Positions 44,878 to 55,521 of a stretch of 64,000 bases of DNA are shown here, piece after piece. The DNA is from Agelas oroides. Taxonomy: Eukaryota; Porifera; Demospongiae; Agelasida; Agelasidae. The DNA is taken from NCBI GenBank assembly GCA_949130485.1, contig OX422184.1, forward strand, positions 15,164,405-15,228,404. Direction: 5' to 3'. Position 1 is the first letter of the stretch, and every line of letters starts with the position of its first letter. The position numbers and the translations under genes are program-made. A model generated the notes under the pieces. It saw only the letters and a program-made list of their open reading frames with translations. It was not told the origin of the DNA and did not search any database.

Positions 44878-45311
44878 CTGAAAAATTACACAAGAACTGT
44901 TGCTAATGCTGGAGATATGCATGTCCTGAGTGCAATGACAAAATATGAAACCAGAAATATGCTGCTTGTTCAGGCTCATCCCATGATGATCAAGCACTAG
45001 CACTACAATAGTACAGAAGAGTTTGTAAATTACTGATTTCTGTCTTAAAACGTATCACAACAAGGGCATGGCAAAAGGGAGTACTACTAGGCCTACGGTT
45101 AGGCACAGTGGGCATGAGAAAAATCAGTCTCATTACACATTGGACTCCAGAGTTGCTTTGTACAAATACCATTGTTCGGTCTCAACATTGGTGCTATCTT
45201 GCTCACACTGCCTGAGTGACCATAGGGAGTGTCGATGGCTGACAATATTTGTACAGCACACTCATGCAAGTCAACTTTATTGCTTGGCCAAGAAACTCTT
45301 GTCCAACTCAC

Positions 45312-45626
45312 CAACAAAAGCAGAGACTGTTTTCCATTGTCCTATGTTGTCACCACTCTCTGCTCTAACTTCAAAGATGGAGGTAGTATGTGGTGTCAGC
45401 CCAGAATCCCTTTTGAGAACTAGGCTGGTTGTAGATCCATCCACAGTGTTGTCTTTGTAATGCCGTGTTCCTCTTGGTTTGAAGCGAATGTGGTACCTGC
45501 TGACATCCAAGCAGGATTCTGGTGATCCAACACCAGAATTTTGTGGAGGAGCCCAAGTCAGGGTGATGGATGGGATACATGGGTCCACATGAATTTTCAA
45601 GTTCTCAACCGGATCTGGATTCAGTG
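45312..45626 (-). CDS. FN3 domain exon X2
   Basis: Exon of 315 bases (105 codons) between acceptor tttggcctttcag and donor gtgagt, phase 1. Nearly identical to exon X3 at 41446 (IPSI for MPSV and few other changes), including about 45 bases of the following intron (gagtttcttggccaagcaat). Confidence 0.88.
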
Positions 45627-45781
45627 CTGAAAGGCCAAACATTTATATATATAGCTTCCATTTGCTGTGTTTACAGTACTGTTTGTGAACTTTGCAGCAT
45701 TACCAAATGTGCAAAAAGATTAGTAGGAATGCATGAAAATAAATTAAATGCAAAAAAAATACACAATAAAGTTCTACATAC

Positions 45782-46084
45782 CAACAAATGCTGACACAGT
45801 CCTCCACTTCTGGCTTACATCATCACCACTGCAGGCTCTCACTTCAAAAGTGGTCTCAGTCAGTGGTCTGAGCCCTGACTCTCTTGTGATGACAGTGGTA
45901 GTGGTAGACCCATTTACAGTGCTCTCATTGTAGCAACATTTTTCCTTGTCCCAGAAACGAACCTGATACTTAGTGATATCTCCTGGGTATCCAGCATTGG
46001 CTGGTGGGTCCCAGTTCAGTGTCACTGCAGGCTTGTGTGTGTCTACAGATGCTGTCAGGTTTTGAACTGAGTCAGGGGTAAGTG
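45782..46084 (-). CDS. FN3 domain exon Z1
   Basis: Exon of 303 bases (101 codons) between acceptor cttttgctacag and donor gtatgt, phase 1. Reads SVQNLTASVDTHKP, VTLNWDPPANAG, YQVRFWDKEKCC, GSTTTTVITRESG, FEVRACSGDDVSQKW. Followed upstream (higher coordinates) by a 4.2-kb intron full of insertions. Confidence 0.87.
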
Positions 46085-46845
46085 CTGTAGCAAAAGATAA
46101 CATAAACATAAAAACGCTTTTAACCATACAGTAGATGTTGCAATTTTGAAGTTGCAGCAATTTCAAATGTGTTTTGCTAGAATTAAAATTAAATAATTGC
46201 ACATTCATGTTCAGGGCGTAGATACACTGTGTCTTCAGGAATACCAGTTGGTTGGCTTCCAAGCATGGCGTAATATAAGTGCTGTTGTACTACGAAGACT
46301 TACCTCCCTTGGAAATAGCAGAAAGTGTAAGTGTTCTGAAATACCCCTTGTTCCAAAGTAACCACAATTTCTTACTTTGATTAGAAAATTGATAACAGGA
46401 CTGTCTGAAACCAATGATACTGTTAAAATGTATTATTAGGTAGTGGCTAGAAAGCCGCTAGTGGAAATTAAATTGTAGGGTCGATAACTTCTGATAGCAA
46501 ACTCCAATTTTAATGAAACTAGTATCAGTAGATTGAGCTTTAAAAGAGCTACAAAATGGTACCCATTTTGTCGGCAAGCTGTTTAGTACAGGTGGCGTAC
46601 CTAGTAAAATTCACTTCGCATAATCTTAAAGTACCAGTACCGGTACTTTAAGCTTTTGTATTTGTATTTACAACAATACAAGGCACAGCCTAACGAAATG
46701 GGTACCATTTTGTAGCTCTTTTAAAGCTTTATCTACTGATACTAGTTTCATTAAAATTGGAGTTTGCTATCAGAAGTTATCGACCCTAGAATTTAATGTC
46801 CACTACCGGCTCTAGCCACTACCTAATTATAAATTTTAACAGTAT

Positions 46846-47110
46846 TGTAATGTTCGGCGCGGCTGCGGCGTGAGTCAGCGGCTTCAACCAGAAGAATGGC
46901 AAAAATGACAGTATTTGCCAGGACAACTTGTGCATACAGACTCACTTCTTTATAGCCAGGTACAAAATCAGGGCCAATATCAAATCAGGGCTAGACTCAT
47001 AAAATCAGGTGACTAACCATGTACAGATATGACAGATAAGACAATACATCATTGTCCAGTTCGTTGCATTTCAAGACAATACATCAGGTTTCATTGTCCA
47101 GTTCGTTACA
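46846..47110 (-). repeat. Gypsy fossil LTR (left)
   Basis: 265 bases beginning tgtaatgttcgg and ending gttcgttaca. Shares gtcagcggcttcaaccagaa and gtgactaaccatgtacagat with the right LTR. Confidence 0.8.
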
Positions 47111-48365
47111 TTATTCCCCTCTGAAAAGAAGTGTGTCCTCACACTTAGTTCTCCAACTCGGAGTCAGAATCTCTGAAGCTGACAACTGTTCCGTACCTTT
47201 CTGGAGGCCTCCTTAATCTCGTGGACCGTCTCAAAGCCGGTGGACTAGGGCTCTGTGTCTCTTCCGATTCACCCATTGCCTGCTCGGTTGGTATGTCCTC
47301 CTGGGCAGTTTGTAATGGAGAAACAGTTTCATCGACTTGCACCCAGTCCTCTTGAGAGTGTTCATCCTCTCTCTGACAGTGGTATCTCTTGAGTCTGTTG
47401 GCATGTACAACAACTCGTTTCCTCGGGTTTTGCACATGTTGGATGCGGTATACCACACTCCCAATTTTCTTGACAACTTTGAATGGGCCTTGCCAAGGGC
47501 GATAAAACTTTCGACTTTTTCCTCGGGGAACAGCTGGACAGTGTAGCCAGACCAGGCTACCATTCTGAAATGTATTCTCCTGGGTGAATCAGTCATAGTT
47601 TGCTTTCTGTTTCTTTTGTTCAACCGCCGAGTGGTCTCTTACTCTTTGATAGACATCATCATCTTCAGTCAGATCATTTCAGACCACCTACAGAAGCTAC
47701 GAGAAGTATTGGCTAGACTTCAGAAAGCAGGCCTAAAAATCAAACCAAACAAGTGCTTTCTGATGCAACAAAGTGTTCACTACCTTGGCCATGTGGTGTC
47801 AGCAAAAGGAGTGGAAACAGATCCAAAGAAAGTAAGCTGTGTCCGGGAATGGCCAATTCCTACAGATGTCAAGGAGCTCCAGCAATTTCTAGGATTAGCC
47901 TCCTACTATAAGCGGTTTGTCAAGAATTTTGCTCACAAGGCCAGGCCACTATACCGGCTCACAGATAAGGGAAGAAGATGGAACTGGACCCATGAATGTG
48001 GTGAGGCTTTTGTCACACTGAAACATGCCCTAATCTCTGCCCCTATACTGACTTTCCCCGATTTTAACCATGATTTCATCTTGGATACAGATGCCAGCAC
48101 AGATGGTCTGGGGGCTGTTCTCTCTCAGCAGTCTGCGGAGGGGGAGAAGGTGATCGCTTATGCCAGCTGAACCCTCACTAAAGCGGAACGTCAGTACTGC
48201 ACTACCAGGAAAGAGATGTTGGCTCTGGTCTGGGGTATACGTCAATTTCGCCCCTACCTCTATGGACAAGCATTCCAGGCCACAACCAACATCTCTTTCC
48301 TGGTAGTGCAGTACTGACGTTCCGCTTTAGTGAGGGTTCGGCTGGCATAAGCGAGCACCTGCGAC

Positions 48366-48572
48366 ACAAGTCAGCGGCTTCAACCAGAAGAATGGCAAAA
48401 ATGACAGGACAACTTGTGCATACAGACTCACTACTTTATAGCCAGGTACAAAATCAGGGCCAATATCACTCATAAAATCAGGTGACTAACCATGTACAGA
48501 TATTACAAGACAGATAATACAAGACAGATATTACAAGACAATACATCAGCTTTCATTGTCCAGTTCGTTACA
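48366..48572 (-). repeat. Gypsy fossil LTR (right, partial)
   Basis: About 207 bases matching the left LTR from gtcagcggcttcaaccagaa to gttcgttaca. Internal short duplications (acaagacagata) distinguish it. Confidence 0.8.
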
Positions 48573-48736
48573 GTATCGTTGGTTTCAGACAGTCATGTTA
48601 TCAATTTTCTTTTTACATTACAGTTGCAAACTAATGTGAAAATGATGCAGGGATGAGGGTTTGTAAATTTACCTTCACTATTATATCATCCCTACCTTGT
48701 TTGCATACTTTTTGGCATGCCATCCCTACATCTTTT

Positions 48737-49568
48737 TTAAGGTGGCACGCCTGTCACTCAGCGGAGGTTAACGAAAACATAAACCTGGGTTATAGTCAGG
48801 ACCAGGGTTACTCCTAGTTTCAGGGTTAGGGTTTGCTTTAGGGCAATCTTGCTTTGCCAAATTTTTAATTAGTAGCTCATTAATATATTCATGAACCCAA
48901 AATTGGCACTGATGGATGCATCTACATGCTCACTGTAGGTAGCGTCCTAACCACCAACTTGTCTCAGATCAATCTATGCCAGCTTTTGTTCAAAGCTACT
49001 CTCAAAGTCAGGCTAGACTCATGTTTGTCACTACTCTTGGAATGGACATTTTTAAAAATTCACAGCTTGTCTACGGGAGGGGCTCATTCACGAGTGGAAG
49101 CAAGCATTACTAGCCCCACCTCTCCCCCTTATGTTGCTAAACAACTCACGGCTCTGTTCCACACACAACCACTCTTCAGCTCCTTTGGATACTGGAGCGT
49201 AGGACCAACGATATATTGCGTACTGTAGTTAAAGCCCAGCCCAGCACTCGAAGCACCTGGCGACGGTCACCAACTAGGCTAGGCATACGGCCACGACACC
49301 TGGGCCTATTCAACAAATACAGTCTTTGCCACTGTGGCCTTTCTGCTGCTTCTAGACACAAGCTTGCTTTCACAAGGAGGCATTATGCATTACTCACAGC
49401 AACTGACACTACAGCACTCTACTAAACACCTTTTTTTCTTTCTTTTTTTTTTCTTTTTTTCTTTTTTTTTTTAAAGTCGATCTAAGCTTATCTTCAAAGT
49501 TCCGACCACCACATGAGGTGTTCTGCCAGGCCACATCTTAACTAACTTAATTATAAACACATTATTGG
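48737..49568 (+). mobile_element. TTAA/GGTGGCACG family, copy 2 (one end)
   Basis: Starts TTAA-GGTGGCACG and follows the inverse of 43386-42530, with a T-rich run at 49431-49472 in place of the A-run. Ends inside the family near ccacatcttaactaactt/attattgga, so the far end is missing. Confidence 0.65.
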
Positions 49569-49829
49569 ATGGGGGTGGGCGCTTTTTCAAGGGTGGGCAC
49601 TCTATTTGCGAGACTATGGTATTAGCCATCTGACACGAACGATGGAATGTTGGAAATCATGAAAATTGGTAATAATATTCTGACTGGTGGGTCACAAAAT
49701 AACAGGGCAAGTTAGAAGTTAGAGTTATGTATCACTTTATAGTATAAGTAGTGTACAGATACAAATCGTAAGCCAAATGCCATTTCTCAAATCTGCTTAC
49801 CAATGGTCTTGCCATGCACCATTTCATAC

Positions 49830-50280
49830 TTGTGAGTTGCTAGCTGCAGAAGTTCTTACAAGTAGAGTAATCATCATTTATTCTTATATCTACCTGTATA
49901 TAATATCAGTGTTGATTTAGTAAAGGCTTACACTTTTTGTTTAGTTGTATTAAGCTTTTAGTTATCAAAAGCATAGTTTTAGTTTTCTGCTATTACTATG
50001 GAGGAGGGTGGAGGGAGTCCTACAACGTCTGGCTTGCTGGGTTCTGGACTACTGTTATTTCAGCTGAACATAGTATTTAGTAGTTGTAGTCCGAACTTCG
50101 CTGCAGATGTCTTCGGGGCAACAAATTTTTTTAATACACAACGTTTCGACCAAGGCGGTCTTCTTCAGGTGTACCTGAAGAAGACCGCTAGATAGGTAGA
50201 TATAAGAATAAACAGAGAGATGACAATTACTGTACTTGTAAGAACTTCTGCAGCTAGCAACTCACAAGTATGAAGTGAGT
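49830..50280. mobile_element. Penelope-like or foldback remnant with palindrome
   Basis: Outer inverse repeats: gagttgctagctgcagaagt near 49836 and acttctgcagctagcaactc near 50250. Inside is an exact palindrome gcggtcttcttcaggt-gt-acctgaagaagaccgc (about 50154-50187) preceded by aacgtttcgacc. On the - strand this gives ctgaaga...ggtcgaaacgtt, a combination typical of Penelope-like element ends and resembling half a hammerhead core. Confidence 0.4.
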
Positions 50281-50314
50281 TTGCTATAGTATCAAATAGT
50301 ACTGATACACATAC

Positions 50315-50623
50315 CGACATATTTCGACTCTCTGCTCCAATTTCCATCATAGCTGGCATTTCGTGCCCTGATTTCAAAGTCATACTTCATCAGTGGTCTA
50401 AGACCAGATTCTCTCGTTAGAAGAATGCTCCTTGTTGGTGCTTTCAACATCACCTTACAATAGCCTTCTTCAACTGAACTTTCAGATGGTCTAAACCGAA
50501 TGTCGTATGCTGTCACATCTTGATCAGTTTCACAGTTCGTTGGTCTGTCCCACTCCAAGAACATAGAACCTGTGCTGGTGTCCAAGGTTGATTTCAAGTT
50601 CTGAACCTCTCCTGGAAATAGAT
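50315..50623 (-). CDS. FN3 domain exon Y1
   Basis: Exon of 309 bases (103 codons) between acceptor catttcttag and donor gtatgt, phase 1. Reads PGEVQNLKSTLDT, MFLEWDRPTNCE, AYDIRFRPSES, GYCKVMLKAPTRS, YDFEIRARNASYDGNW. Only two of the Y-type cysteines remain. Confidence 0.87.
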
Positions 50624-50763
50624 CTAAGAAATGAGATGAAATTCGTGTACCTCAACATTCTTGAACTGGAGTCTACCGACAGTTGCAAGTAGGTTGTCCA
50701 GTCCAGTTAAATGTTCAAACCTCCATAGGACTGCCCATAAATGAGCTAAACTAATTTAGCTAA

Positions 50764-51560
50764 GTGCATGCAGCTGTGGAATTGTCAATGCAGCAAATAA
50801 TATTTCAAGCGATTACACGCTACCGTTCAGCAGCCAGGATGCCTAAAGCACTTTTTGAAGATTTGAGGTGGAGGATCGTATGGCAAATGTTATTAGGGAG
50901 AACAAGCACAACAGGTAGCAAGAAACTTGTATGTGAGTGTGAAAACAGTTCAGCGGATTACCAACTTGTTTAACAGAACGGGAAGTGTTTCCCCAGCCGT
51001 TCAAAGTCATGGTCCAGCCAGGAAACTTAGTGAGTTTGAGGAACTAACAGTTCTGGATTGTTTTTAACTAACCCTGGCATATATATGGATGAAATTCAAC
51101 AAGAACTATGTGATCAAACAGGCACATGGGTGAGCAAATCTTCAATTTGTCGTGAAGCCAAAAAGATGGGACTTACCAGAAAAAAGGTGAGGAGAATAGC
51201 CACTCAGAGGAGTGACATTGCTCGAGCTTACTTTATGGTTCAAGTGGAAAGTATGAGTGCTAATACCTTTATATGGGTTGATGAAACTGGTTCAGACAAG
51301 CAGAATGCTCTTAGAAAGTATGCTTACAGCCTGCAAGGTGTTACACCCATCAACTACTGCCTCTACACTTCAGGTAGGCAAATATCTGCAATTTCTGCTA
51401 TTTCAACCAGAGGGGTTGAAGATGTTTATCTTCCAGAAGGAGGTGTCAGTAATGATACGTTCTGCGATTTCATCGAGAAATGCTTGCTACCTGTTCTAAT
51501 GCCCTTCAATGGGTCTAACCCCCGTTCCATTGTTGTCATTGACACCAGAGCAGTATGAAG
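50764..51560 (+). pseudogene. Tc1/mariner-IS630-type transposase, broken
   Basis: The frame at 50764-50973 carries an N-terminal helix-turn-helix start (PKALFEDLRWRIVWQMLLG). Similarity continues in another frame (VSVKTVQRITNLFNRTGSV) and returns at 51058-51558 with GIYMDEIQQELCDQTG, TRKKVRRIATQRS and the first catalytic motif FIWVDETGSD. The stretch IVVID near 51530 holds the second acid; the sequence then departs from the family and the last part of the DDE triad is missing. At least two frameshifts and a 3' truncation. Lies antisense in the intron between FN3 exons Y1 and X1. Confidence 0.7.
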
Positions 51561-51739
51561 AGCAACGGGATTCTATCCTCCAACAGATGGACAAACTTAA
51601 CCCCCAGAAGTAGATTGTGACACACAACCATTGTATCACTTCCTCTAAGTGTTTAGCAACTTCATCTCTCTGCATACAAATCTGATTCAATGCGTTACAT
51701 GTAACCTCATTGTCCAAATACCATGCACACTACCTAATA

Positions 51740-52100
51740 CAAGGGTGTAGCTAGGATTTATTGAGTGAGGAGGCATTACCTTGCCGCGCGGCGAAAATGT
51801 AGCTAATTAATTATTCATAACTTAACTAATTACTAAGTTTCTAATTAAACAACATTAAAAGTACGTAAATGTACAAAAATATCTAAGTTACCTTTCCTTC
51901 CACGCTTTGTAAAGAAAGTTGTCAACGCTGCTGGTCTTTTCCCAGCCAGGAGGTCTTTATTTATAGTGCGGGTGAGTTCTGTCATAGTGATGTAACGTGC
52001 ACTAGATATCCATAGGACATCACCAATGCGTGCGTGCGTCCTTACACAGAAAAGTGAGGAGGCAACTGCCTCCTCTGCCTGATTGCTAGCTACGCCCCTG
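51740..52100. mobile_element. hAT-like MITE (GGGGCGTAGC ends)
   Basis: Left end caagggtgtagctagga and right end, in inverse, caggggcgtagctagcaa, each followed by a gcctcctc/gaggaggc block. The CAGGG(G)CGTAGC terminus is shared by many hAT MITEs. A clean 8-bp target duplication is not evident. Confidence 0.5.
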
Positions 52101-52433
52101 TAATATGGGTAGGCTCAATTACTGAACCCTCCTGTAGAGGAGGAGAATGTGTTTTCCCAGGCTCCCTCCCATCCTACAAAATGTAATAAGGACCTAGAAG
52201 CTGCAAAATTAGTTTAGCTCTAAGTATGCCTTGGACAACCGGTCACCCACTTACTAATTAAATTATGGGCAGCCTTAGAGGCTTCAACATTCAACTTGAA
52301 CTAGACAAGCTACTTGCAACTGTCTGTATGTATAAGAAATTATGGTTGTCATCCTCGAAAGCTGGCGTAAAATTAAAGGAAAGTGATCAGGACTGTTCTC
52401 AATACTTTGGCTATAAAATATTCTTCAACTCAC

Positions 52434-52748
52434 CAACAAAAGCTGAGATGGCTTTCCATTGTCCTATGTCATCTCCACTCTGTGCTCGTACTTCAAAAGT
52501 GAAAGTGGTGTGTGTAGTAAGACCTAATTCTCTGTTGAGGACTATGCTGGTTGTGGACCCATCCACAAAGGCTTCTTCATAGTGTCGTCCTCTATTTTTC
52601 TTGAAGCGTATGTGGTAACTGCTGACATCTGAAATTGTAGTTGCAATCTCCAGAATCAGGGGAGGAGCCCATGTCAGGGTTACAGATGGAATTTTTGGAT
52701 TTACAATAGTTTTCAAGTTCTCAACTGTGTCAGGAACCAGTCTGAAAG
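52434..52748 (-). CDS. FN3 domain exon X1 (most upstream seen)
   Basis: Exon of 315 bases (105 codons) between acceptor tcttacctccag and donor gtgagt, phase 1. Reads VENLKTIVNPKIP, VTLTWAPPLI, DVSSYHIRFKKNRG, GSTTSIVLNRELG, FEVRAQSGDDIGQWK. Nothing FN3-like was found upstream to the window end. Confidence 0.86.
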
Positions 52749-52768
52749 CTGGAGGTAAGATGAAGAAC

Positions 52769-52918
52769 ATGACCCCCCAGTCATTGATCCCTAGGGGTCA
52801 ATGACCCCAAGTTATGAATCAGTGACTCCCAGTCATTCTACCCTATGGCTCAGTAACTCCCCAGTCAATCAACACTAGTGCTAGATGACTCCCCCCTGTG
52901 GGTGAATGACTCCCCAGA
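52769..52918. repeat. Degenerate minisatellite (tgactccccagtca)
   Basis: About eight imperfect units of a 14-20 base motif such as gactcccagtcat and tgactccccag directly upstream of exon X1. Confidence 0.6.
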
Positions 52919-52954
52919 AATAAGTGAACCATGGTTCTACACCCGCCATCTGGA

Positions 52955-53126
52955 TAGGATGACGTAGGCAATCAGCAGTGAATACGCTTAGCAGGCACTT
53001 AACATGAAGCCATTCTATAGGTGCTAGTGTACATCAGCTATGTGAACAGTGTAGCAAAAGCCAGCCTCTTCACTGCTGTGTTTTCATAGCTTACAATATT
53101 CACTGCTAATTGCCTACGTCATCCTA
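52955..53126. mobile_element. Short MITE with 29-bp inverted ends
   Basis: Arms aggatgacgtaggcaatcag (52956 on) and its inverse ending at 53125, about 170 bases in all. Each arm includes gacgtaggcaat. No coding. Confidence 0.65.
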
Positions 53127-54180
53127 TCAACACAGCGGGCATGATATGATGCACAGGAGTTTAAAGCAGGTGCAGACATGCCTTGCTATACATGATAGAT
53201 GAACTGACATCTGGAAAAACAGGAAATGGAAATGAAATGGAAACTGGAAAGGCTGTCTATAATCACTGGACTGGACTACTGGAATGGACTACTGGACTGA
53301 CCTTTTTCGCACTAAAAATCATCCTATAACAAGATTTTCCTGCTGGTACATGCATTATATAGAAGCTTTCTGACATGGCCTCCTACCTCTCTTGCTATAT
53401 CTTGTCTTTTTTGACTATGTAAATAACAGTGTATTTCTGCAACATGTGCAATACAGCCAGTTCAACAACTGCCAGCATTTGTAGTGTATATACAGATTAG
53501 TGTCTTACTCAGTCGCTTGAGACGGTAGCACATAAGCTGGTGAAATACAGTTTAATGCAATTAGACGAAGTTAACATTGAGGGGCGCCCTCTGGGGAGTG
53601 TGTGGCCAGACAAGCACGCGGTCATTGCAACAGTCCAATCGTGCTGGTGTCAGGGATTTCTCTCCCCCCCTTCCCACCCTCTTCTAAAGGGCTCCTCCCT
53701 TAGTTCTTCTGCTTTTGACTCTCCATCATGAGAGGCATAGCCGACTATGCATCCATGATGTGATCAGTGCTGGGCCAGTGTGGAGAGTTTCTCTCCACAG
53801 CTCCCCCCCCCCCCCCCCCCGGCAACCAAACCTTCTTGGGTTTAAGTATTCCGGAAGGGAGGGGGAGGGAGTCGCTTGGTCCACACTTCCGCCACACTAC
53901 ACAGAAAGGGGGCCTCCTCCTCTTCTGTAGCTATTAGATGGTAGGGTGAGTGGTTCAGGTAAGCCCTGATAAGGTCAGCTCCTGCTAGGAAGAGTGATCA
54001 TGCTCACTGCTTGTAGGTACCATAGTCATGTCGATACTTTAAACGAGTATGTAGGCAGCTACTGGACAGACTGTATCCTGCAACTGTGATCTTTGATTCC
54101 TAGAACCAGAGTAAACCTATGTCGCACTACTCTACTATCTATGCTTTAGCCTTGTACTCACGACTTTTCCCCCTCTCAAG
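53127..54180. other. Anonymous sequence with a C-run
   Basis: A run of about 18 C near 53803-53820. No gene or complete element recognised. Confidence 0.4.
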
Positions 54181-54194
54181 AGGCTCAGGTATAT

Positions 54195-54563
54195 CACTGT
54201 AAAAAATTTTGCATTGTTTCAACCTGTTAAGGGTTGTCTGAGTTGCACACATCAACAAAATGTAAGAAATTAGCCTGCTTTGATGACCATGAACCAAATT
54301 GAGCAATTTGTTCAAGAAATTGGGACGTGACATTACAAATCTGTTCCTTACTATGTAATGTCACATCAAAGCATAGCTTGATTTCTTGAACAAATTGCTT
54401 AATTTGTCCTTACTATCTAGTATGTCATATCAAAGCAGGCTAATTACGCATAATTTGTTAAACAAATTTATCAGTGATATTTCAGCATTACTGCTACATA
54501 CATGTGTGCAACTCAGACAATCCTATAAACTGGTTGAAACAACCCAAAGTTCTTTTACAGTGT
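54195..54563. mobile_element. Foldback element
   Basis: Outer arms actgtaaaaaattttgcatt... and ...gttcttttacagtgta, then ggttgtctgagttgcacac and its inverse gtgtgcaactcagacaat, then ttcaagaaatt...tgacatta and its inverse at 54360-54400. About 370 bases. Confidence 0.6.
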
Positions 54564-54694
54564 ATGGAGCTATTCATGCTAGAACCTTCACACAGGTTGG
54601 ACACAGGCTGCCTTCTCTTGTAGCAATAACATCAACATCATCTGTTGTTTACCTTAAATATGTGTGCTTCTGTGACTGCCTGCTTTATAATTAA

Positions 54695-54722
54695 AGTCTA
54701 CTACTACATACTACTACTACTA
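54695..54722. repeat. (CTA)n microsatellite
   Basis: Short run of ctactactacatactactac. Confidence 0.7.
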
Positions 54723-54877
54723 CTGTGCAGTAAGATAGATGATTGTATTTAATACTGATTGGTCTAAAGCAGGATGCAAGAGCAATACCACTTGCATAAT
54801 AAAGTAGAATGATTGCAATTATGACAACAAAATAAACACTCCGATTGTTATTTGTACGTAACCACTTATTTGCGGTA

Positions 54878-55519
54878 CAGTTGAAAGGACAGCCGTTGCG
54901 TATCCGGAATATACGGAGGTATCCGTTATGGGCATTCGGGATACTTCCGGTATGCGTGGTAATGTGTGCTCCGGCTGTTGAAGTCGTTGCTGTACTATGG
55001 CGGGAAAGGCTAGCACGATAAGCTACAGCTATAATTCCCGGTCATTGAATCCAGCGATGGTGGCGCACAATCTTTAATACGAAAGCCGTCGACAAGCGTT
55101 CGCATTATCAGTGTCCGTTGTTCAGAGTTAAGAGGTGTCCGCTTCTCGGAGGTTCGAAATGTATAAGTTCTATGGTAAAATCAACCGGGAGCAGTGATCT
55201 GTCCGCTATACAGAGCAGTGGCGGTTCCAGACCCGGACAAGCCCGGGCATTCCCCGGATAAAATTCCGGTCAGTTGTGGTTATTGCTTACCACCATATTG
55301 TCTCGCGGGACGATGGGGCACTGGGGCAGAGCCGCCCGACATTAAGGACGACAGACCAGTCTAAGCTCGACGGTTAGGGCCAGGGGGACTGGGGGCCGGA
55401 GTTTTCAACACCCATAACCTTACCGCGCATGCGTGCCCGAGTAACCTGGCAGCTCTGAAACCGCCAATGGTACAGAGGTTGTCCGCTTTTCGGAGGGTCC
55501 GTTATTAGAGGTTTTACTG
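54878..55519. mobile_element. pogo-like MITE with TA duplication, host of a nested hAT
   Basis: TA-CAGTTGAAAGGACAGCC on the left and, in inverse, CAGTAAAACCTCTAATAACG-TA on the right. The interior (gattgaatccagcgatggtgg-like stretch) is related to 8876-9190 and 29591-30082. A hAT-type element sits inside at 55216-55469. Confidence 0.65.
55216..55469. mobile_element. hAT-type MITE nested in pogo-like MITE
   Basis: Ends CAGTGGCGGTTCCAGA and, in inverse, CATTGGCGGTTTCAGAG. The flanking 8-mers atacagag (55208-55215) and gtacagag (55470-55477) agree at seven of eight positions, as expected for an aged hAT target duplication. Confidence 0.7.
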
Positions 55520-55521
55520 TA

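Larger units (their letters stand above)
46846..48572 (-). mobile_element. Ty3/gypsy fossil, broken, with LTRs
   Basis: LTRs at 46846-47110 and about 48366-48572 in the same orientation, both ending gttcgttaca, flanked by gtat duplications (46842-46845, 48573-48576). A purine tract on the - strand beside the left LTR sets the orientation. The interior keeps only pieces of pol: an integrase C-terminal piece (47145-47623) and a reverse transcriptase/RNase H piece (47616-48170) on the opposite strand, next to a large palindrome (about 48152-48350). Badly broken and rearranged, with several breaks. The LTRs differ at many sites, so it is older than the BEL element. Confidence 0.8.
46385..48610. 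mobile_element. Foldback element split by a gypsy fossil
   Basis: Left arm about 46385-46580; right arm about 46700-46845 continuing at 48577-48610. They are inverse copies (agaaaattgataacagg... and ...gttatcaattttct; gctacaaaatggtacccatt in both). Without the insertion it would be about 500 bases. No coding capacity. Confidence 0.75.
37503..52748 (-). other. FN3-array / PARP fusion gene, - strand
   Basis: Eleven whole FN3 exons, one half exon and a terminal PARP catalytic exon lie in one orientation, all phase 1, so all can join in frame. From 5' to 3' the types are X-Y-Z, X-Y-(half Z)-Z, X-Y-Z-Z, X, then PARP. X starts like VENLK, has RYHIRFK and ends SAFV or similar; Y starts LFPGEVQNL; Z starts LTP..VQNL and has FEVRACSG. 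The 5' end (signal peptide, first exon) is not seen and probably lies beyond 52.8 kb. An FN3 array fused to an ADP-ribosyltransferase domain is not a combination I know as a named family. Whether it is one transcript is inferred from orientation, phase and spacing. Confidence 0.7.

Noticed and set aside
45068-45460. A 130-codon + strand frame as a gene
   Set aside because: It is the antisense shadow of FN3 exon X2, and the same shadow appears opposite exon X3.
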